NCBI GenBank assembly: GCA_034660735.1
Contig: JAYEJQ010000013.1
Span: 1-5,411 of the forward strand
Direction of reading: 5' to 3'
From: JAGLTA01 sp034660735
GTDB taxonomy: Bacteria; Patescibacteriota; Patescibacteriia; JAACEG01
DNA length: 5,411 nucleotides
The notes beneath the pieces were generated by a model that saw nothing but the letters and a program-made list of their open reading frames with translations, was not told the DNA's origin and ran no database searches. Shown here in pieces: positions 1-5,411 of the stretch (within the stretch, counting starts at the first letter, position 1; the number at the start of each line of letters is the position of its first letter). Both the position numbers and the translations under genes were made by a program.

Positions 1-54
1 AATCTTTTTAAAATCTACAAAATCGGAATTCAAAAAGCGAAGGAGTATATTTAA
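1..54 (+). CDS. Possible 3' end of a convergent plus-strand gene (partial)
   Basis: Frame 1 of the plus strand is open from the window edge and ends at TAA 52-54, reading NLFKIYKIGIQKAKEYI. The peptide is a lysine-rich, amphipathic-looking stretch that would suit a helical C-terminus. If real, the gene converges on the toxin remnant, with only 3 bp between the two stop codons. Seventeen codons are too few to identify a family, and an open frame of this length arises easily by chance. The call is a guess from position and residue character. Confidence 0.25.
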   Translation, partial: NLFKIYKIGIQKAKEYI

Positions 55-480
55 AATTTACGACAGACTAAATTTTATCAACTCTTTTTTTATTTTTTGA
101 TCATCAACTTCAAATCCTGGCTTATAAAAAATTTTTTCAGTGTAATTAATATCATCAAAATAAGACAGTTGTTCCCTGAAAATTCTCGGATTAAATTCTC
201 TCTTGAAAATACTGTTCGCTCTTGTAATTATTTTATCTATTGAATAATATTTATTTATTATGAAATAAAGATCAATATAATCTTTCCATTTCGCTTTTCT
301 GCCTAAAGCATACGCTTTCATAGCCGCCAAACTTAATAAATCAGGCATTTTTAATACATTTTCAAAATTCTTGGAAAAATTAATTTTAAAAGGGTAATGG
401 AAAAAAGTGGACTGCACATTATTTATAAAAAATGTAAATTGCCCTTTTTTATCTTTATATACTTTGCTTATTCTCCATCC

Positions 481-491
481 TTATTTATTTA
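481..491. repeat. TTAT tetranucleotide repeat spanning the toxin nonsense codon
   Basis: The plus strand reads TTATTTATTTA, nearly three tandem TTAT-type units; the coding strand reads TAAATAAATAA. The in-frame TAA (483-481) that interrupts the frame-corrected toxin lies at the end of this repeat. It could be a point change from a sense codon or a product of repeat slippage; the sequence alone does not decide. Confidence 0.6.
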
Positions 492-530
492 TTGCTTTTT
501 TAATTTTTAAATTATCAAATTCTTCAAACG

Positions 531-539
531 AAAAAAAAA
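531..539. repeat. Nine-base A run at the toxin frameshift
   Basis: This run of nine A (nine T in the coding strand) sits at the catalytic DFDFF segment of the toxin. One base fewer gives DFDFFSFEEF and keeps the frame. It has the same length and the same kind of lesion as the run in the partner gene. Confidence 0.9.
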
Positions 540-665
540 TCAAAATCTATTGACTCTCTGTGTCCAATTTGCAAAGCAATAGCAGTGCCGCCGACTAAGC
601 CGAATTTTTTTATAAACTTTTTAATAAGCGGCAATAATTCTTTCTGCTCTTTTGTTAAAATTTTT

Positions 666-921
666 TTATGCATATTTCTTAAAATACAGCCCGAAATAAT
701 GTTTTGTTTTTACGCCGTAATTACATCTTTTTTGTTTTGCCTGCTTTCTAAAAATTTTAGCCATTTTTTTAATGCCCAAAATCTTAATCAATTTCTGCAC
801 GTCGTCCCAATCGCCATAATTCAGCGTTGCCTCAACTATTGCTTCAGCGTTAAGGGCGTCATAATCCTTTACATACCAGACAAGGTGTTTTCTTTTTTTT
901 TATAAAATCATGAATATCCAT
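666..921 (-). pseudogene. Frameshifted antitoxin-like gene paired with the AbiEii-type toxin
   Basis: From ATG 921-919 the frame reads MDIHDFIKKKK, then drifts out of frame and stops at TGA 861-859 after 20 codons. Removing one base from the nine-T run at 893-901 gives a continuous 84-residue protein ending at TAA 668-666. It starts MDIHDFIKKRKHLVWYVKDY, continues with VEATLNYGDWDDVQKLIKIL (residues 29-48) and ends in a basic, aromatic tail, HYFGLYFKKYA. From memory, small helical proteins with this 'lNYGDWxD' core are encoded directly upstream of AbiEii-like nucleotidyltransferases in many genomes (DUF6922-like). Size, position and the 8-bp overlap with the toxin start support an antitoxin role, but no biochemical role is visible in the sequence. 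It follows the rnhA stop by 11 bp and has no Shine-Dalgarno site or clear promoter of its own. The coherent protein across 80 codons in the shifted frame shows that this was recently a functional gene. Confidence 0.75.
893..901. repeat. Nine-base T run at the antitoxin frameshift
   Basis: This run of nine T (nine A in the coding strand) lies over codons 7-10 of the antitoxin-like gene. One base fewer restores the 84-residue frame. It ties with 531-539 as the longest homopolymer I find in the window; intact genes hold runs of at most seven. Confidence 0.9.
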
Positions 922-932
922 AATATAATTTT

Positions 933-1367
933 TTAAAATAATCCGCCAGCGCCTGTGGCTTTGTCAATCGCTTGATTTACCATCGCGTCAGCTTCCTTGT
1001 TCCGCTCGCGCGGAATATGAATAAAAACTATTTTTGAAAAATCAAGCATTAAATTCCATACTTGAATAAAAAATTTTTGCATCCTTTCATTTTCTATTTT
1101 ATATTGATGATTTAATTGCTTCACGATGAGTTCGCTGTCTAAAAAACATTCCAATTCCGCCTGCTTAGCATTTTGTTTGCCGATCAGGCTTTTTGCTTTT
1201 TTCAGCGCGAAAATTAAAGCCTGATATTCAGCTTCATTATTGGTCGCCTTGCCAATATATTCGCCATAACTTTTATTCAAGCCATCTCCCTGAATAACAG
1301 CGCCAATCCCAGCAGGACCTGGATTTCCGCGAGCGCCACCGTCTGTGTAAATGGTTATTTTCCGCAT
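933..1367 (-). CDS. rnhA: Ribonuclease HI family protein
   Basis: RNase HI cleaves the RNA strand of RNA-DNA hybrids in the cytoplasm, removing R-loops and helping to clear Okazaki primers. The 144 residues contain the whole fold. Its four acidic metal ligands are D9 in YTDGGARGNPGPAG, E47 in TNNEAEYQAL, D77 in LDSELIVKQL and D127 in NKEADAMVNQAID. The basic 'handle' of the E. coli enzyme is reduced, and the HIPRERN segment before D127 resembles the Rv2228c-like branch more than E. coli RnhA. Length is close to the usual 140-160. ATG 1367-1365 directly precedes the first beta strand (RKITIYTDGG), so this start is secure, though no Shine-Dalgarno site precedes it. The start overlaps the preceding small ORF by 13 bp, and the toxin-antitoxin remnant begins 11 bp past the stop. 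It probably shares a transcript with polA. The gene appears intact and active. Confidence 0.95.
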   Translation of the reverse strand: MRKITIYTDGGARGNPGPAGIGAVIQGDGLNKSYGEYIGKATNNEAEYQALIFALKKAKSLIGKQNAKQAELECFLDSELIVKQLNHQYKIENERMQKFFIQVWNLMLDFSKIVFIHIPRERNKEADAMVNQAIDKATGAGGLF

Positions 1368-1666
1368 AAAATTTTTTTATTATTTTTTATAATGAATATT
1401 GAAAAAATAATCCAAAATACAATTATTAAAGCATCGTAAAAAAAGCTATTTGCTGAATGCATCATTTTAAATCTATTAAAATTAGTAAAAATACCGCGCA
1501 CGTATTCGTAAATTATCAAAATAACAACAAGACTAAAAAGAGTGTAGGCAAAATTTGAAAATGAAAAAATTGTTATATTTTTTAAATTGATATTTTTTTT
1601 ATATACTTTTCGCCTTGCAGTAAAATAATTATTTTTTGCATAAATATTATTTTTCAATTTTTTCAA
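1355..1666 (-). CDS. Hypothetical small two-helix membrane protein
   Basis: I do not recognise this family. The 103 residues begin with a lysine/asparagine-rich segment (about 1-30). Two hydrophobic stretches follow, at about 34-58 (ending SLVVILIIYEYV) and 74-93 (YDALIIVFWIIFSIFIIK), then a basic tail. This would fit a small inner-membrane protein with two helices. The only start that uses the whole frame is TTG at 1666-1664; the first in-frame ATG lies at residue 68 and would leave a single helix. The ORF overlaps the preceding membrane-protein gene by 20 bp and the rnhA start by 13 bp, so it fills the space between them and could couple translation. Against it are the weak start, no Shine-Dalgarno site, an eight-base T run at 1593-1600 in its N-terminal part, and extreme AT content, which favours chance hydrophobic ORFs. 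It may also be a degraded or frameshifted gene. Confidence 0.4.
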   Translation of the reverse strand: MKKLKNNIYAKNNYFTARRKVYKKNINLKNITIFSFSNFAYTLFSLVVILIIYEYVRGIFTNFNRFKMMHSANSFFYDALIIVFWIIFSIFIIKNNKKILCGK

Positions 1667-2465
1667 CTTTTATTTTTTTAATCTCAACTAAATCTTTGTA
1701 AATTAAAACTGAATAAATCAATACTATCGGACTAATTAAAAGATATATTAAGTTTGAAAATATTTGACTAATAATATTAGCAATGCTGCCTTTTTCTGCA
1801 AATAATTCTGGAATAGATAAAAATAGGACAAATAATACAAGAATCAAGCAAACAAATAATTGTCTTCCAACGACTGCCCACCAATAATTTTTTATCAATT
1901 CTTTGCTCCTTTTTAATGCCGACATTGATTTGTATCCTTCAAAAATTAATGTATATTTAGAAAAACTATAATAAACAGCAAAAATAATTCCTGGAATAAT
2001 AAACAGCAGCGACCAAAGAATAACAAAAATTGCAGTTATAGCGCCAATCACAACATAACTCCAAAAATAATTCATTGCTTCTTTAAAAGCTTCTTTAATT
2101 TTTTGTTCTGATGAAAAATTTTTCAAAAGGACTAACAACCCTATTTGAGATATTGTTCCTATATAAATAGCCACTAATACGGATATAATGCCCAGTAACC
2201 CTAAAATAATATTTATAATTGAAACCATTATTGTGTTTGCTGAATTTTGAAATACAATCGTAGCAATAGCAAATAGACCCAAAACAATTGCTAATGGCAA
2301 AAATCCTAAAATAGGGACACAATTCATCCCGACAAATTTCCAGAATTTCTGCTGATAAATCTCTAAAGATTTTTTTAATAAATCAGAAGGAGAAGTTATT
2401 TTTTTCTTCTCCATAATTCGTGTGTCTCCAATTTGAGAAGAAAGCGAATGTTGTTCTTGTTCCAT
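1647..2465 (-). CDS. Polytopic membrane protein of unknown function
   Basis: This is a 272-residue inner-membrane protein with a soluble N-terminus and about six hydrophobic segments, at roughly 49-71, 79-114 (long, possibly two), 134-152, 154-175, 197-217 and 229-256. It ends in a lysine-rich tail. The short amphipathic opening (KITSPSDLLKKSLEIYQQKF) and the loop SALKRSKELIKNYWWAVVGR (183-201) resemble poorly characterised bacterial proteins of the DUF975/'glycerophosphodiester phosphodiesterase membrane domain' type. No catalytic residues or phosphodiesterase domain are present, so no enzyme activity should be assumed. The gene starts 29 bp after the polA stop and probably shares its transcript. 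The given ATG 2465 has no Shine-Dalgarno site; the alternative start M18 (2414-2412) has a GGAG upstream and directly precedes the conserved-looking part, so the protein may be 255 residues. The existence of the gene is well supported; its function is not. Confidence 0.8.
   Translation of the reverse strand: MEQEQHSLSSQIGDTRIMEKKKITSPSDLLKKSLEIYQQKFWKFVGMNCVPILGFLPLAIVLGLFAIATIVFQNSANTIMVSIINIILGLLGIISVLVAIYIGTISQIGLLVLLKNFSSEQKIKEAFKEAMNYFWSYVVIGAITAIFVILWSLLFIIPGIIFAVYYSFSKYTLIFEGYKSMSALKRSKELIKNYWWAVVGRQLFVCLILVLFVLFLSIPELFAEKGSIANIISQIFSNLIYLLISPIVLIYSVLIYKDLVEIKKIKVEKIEK
2426..2429 (-). promoter_or_regulatory. Candidate Shine-Dalgarno site for the internal start M18 of the membrane protein
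   Basis: The coding strand reads TTGGAG, with the GGAG core at 2429-2426, 11 bases before ATG 2414-2412. It is the clearest ribosome-binding-like motif upstream of any candidate start here, and the only one that bears on a start choice. The spacing is slightly long, so it is suggestive only. Confidence 0.35.
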
Positions 2466-2494
2466 AAATTTAAATTTAAGAATAAGTTAAAATT

Positions 2495-5332
2495 TTAATT
2501 TTTAATTGTCGTTTTTAATTTTTCATTTTTACTTTTTAAATTTTCATCCATCTCTCCCCAGTTATCTCCTGCTTTTGCGTCAACAATTATTGGCACTTTT
2601 AATTTTACCACGCTTTCCATTATTTTTCTAATTTTATTAGTTAAATTGCCCAAACTTTTTTCCTTAACTTCAAAAATAAGTTCGTCATGAACTTGCAAAA
2701 GCATTTTTATTTCATCTTTTTCGCAATTCTTATCAATAAAATTTTGAACTTCAATCATCGCTATTTTTATCATATCCGCCGCGGTACCTTGTATCGGCGC
2801 GTTAACCGCCATTCGCTCGGCTGCTTTTTTTATCTGAATCATTGTTGAATTTATATCTGGCAAATACCGCCGTCTTTTAAAAAGCGTCTCTGCATACCCT
2901 TTTTCGCGCGCGATTTCTATTATTCGGTCTATAAAATTTTTTACCCCGCTGTAAACATTGAAATATATTTCAATAAATTCACGCGCTCTCTCGTAAGAGA
3001 TGCCTGCCGCCTGCGAAAGTCCGCGCGGTCCCTGCCCGTATAAAACGCCGAAATTTATCGCCTTTGCCTCATTCCGCATTTCTGAAGTCACTGATTTAAT
3101 ATCTACTTGATTTATTTCAGCAGCGGTAGAAATATGAATATCGGCTCCATTCATAAACGCTTTTATCATTTTCTCATCGTTTGACATTGACGCGGCAAGC
3201 CGAAGTTCAATTTGAGAATAATCAAGCGCGATCAGCTTGTATCCTTGTTTAGCGATAAACGTTCGGCGAATCTCTTTTCCGTCTTTGCCGCGGACAGGAA
3301 TATTCTGCAGATTAGGATTACTTGAAGAAAGCCGCCCGGTGGAAGTTATTGTCTGATTAAAACTTGTGTGTAAACGGTTAGTTTCTGAATTTATCAATTT
3401 TGGCAAAGCGTCAATGTAAGTATTCTTCAATTTTTCCAACATTCTGTTTTCTTGAATTAATTTTATGACAGGATGAACATCTTTTAACTTTTCCAAATCC
3501 TCGGCAGAAGTTGAAAATCCGGTTTTGTTTTTCTTTATCCTAGCTATCGGCAGGTTTAATTTTTCAAACAAAATTTCTTTTAGTTGTTTAGGAGAATTAA
3601 TATTAAATTCCGCGCCTGCTAATTGATAAACTTTTTTGGTTATCACGCCTATCCTTTGCTGAAATTCAATTGATTTCTTGCGCAAAAATTCTTGATCTAT
3701 TTTTATTCCGTTTCTTTCCATTTTTACCAAAACAAAAATTAAAGGCATCTCTATGTTATAAAAAAGTTTATTCAATCTAAATTTTTCCAAGTCCAATTTT
3801 AATTTTTTCGCCAAACGAAAAGTAAAATCCGCGTCTTCACAGCAGTAATTATATATTTTTTCAATCGGAATATCAGCAAATCCGATTTTATTTTTCCCTT
3901 TTCCTAACAATTCTGTTTTGTTAATTTTCTGATGCCCGCAACGTGCGAAAGACAGAGTGTCTAAATTATGCTGGCGTGTTCCGGGGTTTAGCAGATATGA
4001 AGCAACTCGCGTATCAAATTCAACTCCATTAACTCTAATCTCATAATTTTCTAAAACAGAAATGTCATATTTAATATTATGACCGATCTTTTTAATCTCT
4101 CTGTTTTCAAAAATCGCTTTTAATTTCGTTAAATAAAAATCTATTTCTGATTTTTGGCATCCATTTTTTTGATAATTAAACAAATTATCCTTGATTCTTA
4201 ATTTTTGATTCTTAATTCTTACATAATACGCCTCTCCGTCTTTCCAGCAAAAACCGATTCCTAATATATTGGCTAACAACGTATTGGAACTGTCCGCTTC
4301 AATATCAAAAGCAAACTTTTTTTGCTGTTTTAATTTTGTTAAAAATTTTTCAAATTCGTCTTTATCGTCAATAAGATTATAATTAAAAAGTTTCAAATTT
4401 CTTTCAAATTTATCTTCTGGTCCATCAAAGGTTGAATTGGAGCTATTTTTTGCTATTTCATATAGCCGCGGCAACAAAGATTTGAATTCAAATTTAGAAA
4501 AAATTTTTGCCGCCTCTGTTGCGTCGAAATTTTTAAAATCAGTTTTATCTAAATCAAAATCAATTTTAACATCCGTGATAATGGTCGCCAATCTTTTACT
4601 TAAATAAACATTGTCTTTATGCTTAATCAGCAGCTCGCGTATTCGTTTTTTTATTTTTTCAGAATTAATGTTTTTATAAATGTTGTCCAAAGTTTTAAAA
4701 TTTTGCAGCAAATTTACGGCTGTTTTTTCGCCAATTCCTCGCGCTCCAGGAATATTATCGCTCGGGTCGCCGCGCAAAGATTTATAATCAATTATCTGCT
4801 CTGGGATTAATCCAAAACGGTCTTCAACCATTTTTGCGTCATAAAGAACGCTATCCGACAACCCCCTGCTCATCGTATAAACTTTCGTGTTATTGCTGAT
4901 TAGCTGCAATGTGTCTAAATCTCCCGTGATAATAATTTTCTCAATAGTTCCATCTGTCTGTTTGACAATAGCGCCGATTAAATCATCAGCTTCCATTCCT
5001 GACAATTCAAAAATAGGAATATTAAAAGCCGCCGCAACCTCTTTCACTAACGGTATCTGCTCGTAAAGTTCGTTCGGAGCCGAAACCCGCGTAGCTTTAT
5101 ATTCTTTATACTCCTTGTGTCGCCAAGTAGGATCTTTTTTATCCAAAGTCAAAACAACATAAGACGGACTGAATTCGCGAATTGCTTTCAGTAAAACAGA
5201 AGTAAAACCATAAACCGCGTTCATCATTTTTCCGTCCTTTAATCCCAAAGTTTTTGGTAAAGCGTGAAAACTGCGATGAATTAAAGCGTTCCCGTCTATG
5301 ACCAACATTTTTTTCTTTTTTGTGTCGCTCAT
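2495..5332 (-). CDS. polA: DNA polymerase I with intact 5' nuclease, proofreading and polymerase domains
   Basis: Pol I fills gaps, removes RNA primers from Okazaki fragments and takes part in excision repair. All three domains are present in 945 residues (E. coli has 928). The 5' nuclease (about 8-290) has D13 in VIDGNALIHR, D64, EADD at 114-117, GDLD at 137-140 and the helix-hairpin segment GDPSDNIPGARGIGEKTA. The 3'-5' exonuclease (about 320-515) keeps D343 and E345 (FDIEAD), D423 (NIKYD) and Y496/D500 (YCCEDAD), so proofreading should work; many Pol I enzymes have lost these residues. The polymerase (about 520-928) has TGRLSSSNPNLQNIP (665-679), motif A DYSQIELR with D704, motif B with R753, K757, F761 and Y765, and motif C VHDE with D883. 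F761 matches the E. coli F762 type that discriminates against dideoxynucleotides. Residues 931-945 are a lysine-rich tail beyond the usual end. ATG 5332 is chosen for full length; M9 would also retain every motif. Neither has a Shine-Dalgarno site. Confidence 0.98.
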   Translation of the reverse strand: MSDTKKKKMLVIDGNALIHRSFHALPKTLGLKDGKMMNAVYGFTSVLLKAIREFSPSYVVLTLDKKDPTWRHKEYKEYKATRVSAPNELYEQIPLVKEVAAAFNIPIFELSGMEADDLIGAIVKQTDGTIEKIIITGDLDTLQLISNNTKVYTMSRGLSDSVLYDAKMVEDRFGLIPEQIIDYKSLRGDPSDNIPGARGIGEKTAVNLLQNFKTLDNIYKNINSEKIKKRIRELLIKHKDNVYLSKRLATIITDVKIDFDLDKTDFKNFDATEAAKIFSKFEFKSLLPRLYEIAKNSSNSTFDGPEDKFERNLKLFNYNLIDDKDEFEKFLTKLKQQKKFAFDIEADSSNTLLANILGIGFCWKDGEAYYVRIKNQKLRIKDNLFNYQKNGCQKSEIDFYLTKLKAIFENREIKKIGHNIKYDISVLENYEIRVNGVEFDTRVASYLLNPGTRQHNLDTLSFARCGHQKINKTELLGKGKNKIGFADIPIEKIYNYCCEDADFTFRLAKKLKLDLEKFRLNKLFYNIEMPLIFVLVKMERNGIKIDQEFLRKKSIEFQQRIGVITKKVYQLAGAEFNINSPKQLKEILFEKLNLPIARIKKNKTGFSTSAEDLEKLKDVHPVIKLIQENRMLEKLKNTYIDALPKLINSETNRLHTSFNQTITSTGRLSSSNPNLQNIPVRGKDGKEIRRTFIAKQGYKLIALDYSQIELRLAASMSNDEKMIKAFMNGADIHISTAAEINQVDIKSVTSEMRNEAKAINFGVLYGQGPRGLSQAAGISYERAREFIEIYFNVYSGVKNFIDRIIEIAREKGYAETLFKRRRYLPDINSTMIQIKKAAERMAVNAPIQGTAADMIKIAMIEVQNFIDKNCEKDEIKMLLQVHDELIFEVKEKSLGNLTNKIRKIMESVVKLKVPIIVDAKAGDNWGEMDENLKSKNEKLKTTIKN
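2498..2542 (-). repeat. AT-rich repeat-like segment encoding the extra C-terminal tail of PolA
   Basis: The final 15 codons of polA (NLKSKNEKLKTTIKN) follow the conserved end of the family (AGDNWGEM) and are built from near-repeats of AAAAAT/AAATTAAAA. The 18 bases coding KNEKLK match 15 of the 18 coding KNQKLR in the exonuclease-domain linker. This looks like a low-complexity element extending the frame rather than a functional domain. Confidence 0.5.
4191..4217. repeat. Tandem direct repeat inside the PolA exonuclease linker
   Basis: The 13-mer TTGATTCTTAATT occurs exactly at 4191-4203 and 4205-4217, a 14-base period. On the coding strand it encodes RIKNQKLRIKDN (about residues 372-383), between the YYV strand and the helix LTKLKAIFEN. 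It falls in a surface linker, variable in this family, between exonuclease motifs I and II and leaves the frame and all catalytic residues intact. Confidence 0.75.
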
Positions 5333-5349
5333 CTGTTTTATTTTTAAAT

Positions 5350-5411
5350 TTACCTTAAAATAGACAAAATATCGGCTTTTTTTAAGACATTTCGTAATTC
5401 AAAAAATTTAT
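5350..5411 (-). CDS. Possible 3' end of a gene upstream of polA (partial)
   Basis: One minus-strand frame is open from the window edge to TAA 5352-5350 and reads KFFELRNVLKKADILSILR. The mix of leucine, arginine, alanine and aspartate looks more like a real helical C-terminus than random AT-rich DNA. A stop 17 bp before the polA ATG would fit the tight spacing of the downstream genes and would put polA inside a longer operon. Nineteen codons cannot identify a family, and the frame may be chance. I see no convincing -35/-10 pair or terminator in this stretch. Confidence 0.3.
   Translation of the reverse strand, partial: KFFELRNVLKKADILSILR

Larger units (their letters stand above)
58..673 (-). 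pseudogene. Broken nucleotidyltransferase toxin, AbiEii/AbiGii type
   Basis: This is a remnant of a minimal nucleotidyltransferase of the AbiEii toxin family. Members whose activity is known transfer nucleotides to RNA and block growth unless held by a partner antitoxin. Translation from ATG 673-671 gives the family's N-terminal motifs: LVGGTAIAL near residues 26-34, then HRESIDFDFF, whose D43-x-D45 pair should bind the catalytic metal. The frame breaks in a nine-base A run (plus strand 531-539) and, unrepaired, stops at TGA 526-524 after 49 codons. Removing one base restores SFEEFDNLKIKKAINK, then TAA at 483-481 interrupts. The same frame continues GWRISKVYKDKKG and joins the long open C-terminal part (GTG 417 to TAA 58), which carries the family block MKAYALGRKAKWKDYIDLYF. 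Repaired length is 204 residues, about right for short members of the family. The open C-terminal 119 codons lack the catalytic motifs, so they should not be read as an independent enzyme. The start overlaps the upstream antitoxin-like gene by 8 bp. Confidence 0.85.

Noticed and set aside
39..45. GAAGGAG on the plus strand, a strong Shine-Dalgarno-like string
   Set aside because: No ATG, GTG or TTG follows at a useful distance, and it falls inside the possible end of the plus-strand gene. It is probably chance.
524..526. The TGA ending the toxin's first frame read as glycine, as in Gracilibacteria-type codes
   Set aside because: Reading through TGA does not give family-like sequence, whereas dropping one base from the adjacent homopolymer does. 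No complete gene here uses TGA internally.
585..905. A 106-codon plus-strand frame, rich in phenylalanine, opposite the toxin-antitoxin module
   Set aside because: It is antisense to the antitoxin-like gene and to the N-terminal part of the toxin. The minus strand gives recognisable conserved motifs there, and the plus-strand frame does not resemble a protein family.
2095..2322. A second 75-codon minus-strand frame
   Set aside because: It is an out-of-frame shadow of the 272-residue membrane protein, whose own frame has the coherent hydrophobic segments.
2465..2478. A 14-bp perfect palindrome (TAAATTTAAATTTA) touching the membrane-protein start codon, as a possible operator
   Set aside because: It is a simple AAATTT tandem in very AT-rich DNA. 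No second copy or matching regulator is visible, so it cannot be separated from base composition.
4619..4810. A 63-codon plus-strand frame
   Set aside because: It lies entirely within polA on the opposite strand, over the well-conserved 5' nuclease region, with no recognisable motif.
5333..5411. A promoter for polA
   Set aside because: TATTTT-like -10 strings exist, but none has a fair -35 at 16-18 bases. AT-rich DNA gives such strings freely, so no promoter is called.

Overview
The window is a short, AT-rich piece of bacterial DNA with closely packed genes, almost all on the minus strand. Lysine/isoleucine/asparagine-rich proteins, nearly absent Shine-Dalgarno sites, very short or overlapping gene junctions and the style of the proteins suggest a Candidate Phyla Radiation (Patescibacteria, Parcubacteria-like) bacterium. 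That placement is an inference from style, not from a marker tree. TGA acts as a stop, so the code looks like the standard bacterial one.

Read in the direction of transcription (right to left), the window starts with what may be the last ~20 codons of an upstream gene. Next come a complete DNA polymerase I (polA, 5332-2495), a six-helix membrane protein of unknown role (2465-1647), a doubtful small two-helix membrane protein (1666-1355) and a complete ribonuclease HI (rnhA, 1367-933). Gaps are 29 bp or less and two junctions overlap, so this looks like one transcription unit. Pol I and RNase HI both remove RNA primers and repair DNA, which makes their linkage sensible. The membrane proteins have no evident link to them.

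Directly after rnhA, 11 bp on, lies a two-gene module that ordinary ORF calling largely misses because both genes are broken. It comprises a small antitoxin-like gene (921-666) and a nucleotidyltransferase toxin of the AbiEii type (673-58), overlapping by 8 bp. Each gene reads through after removal of one base from a nine-base homopolymer, and these two runs are the longest in the window. The toxin also carries an in-frame TAA. The module is therefore most likely a decaying toxin-antitoxin system. Slippage-based rescue or sequencing error are the alternatives for the two frameshifts.

The left edge may hold the last codons of a convergent plus-strand gene. I saw no RNA gene, CRISPR array, insertion sequence or convincing terminator. 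No wholly new system is evident; the most interesting part is the double homopolymer lesion in the toxin-antitoxin module.
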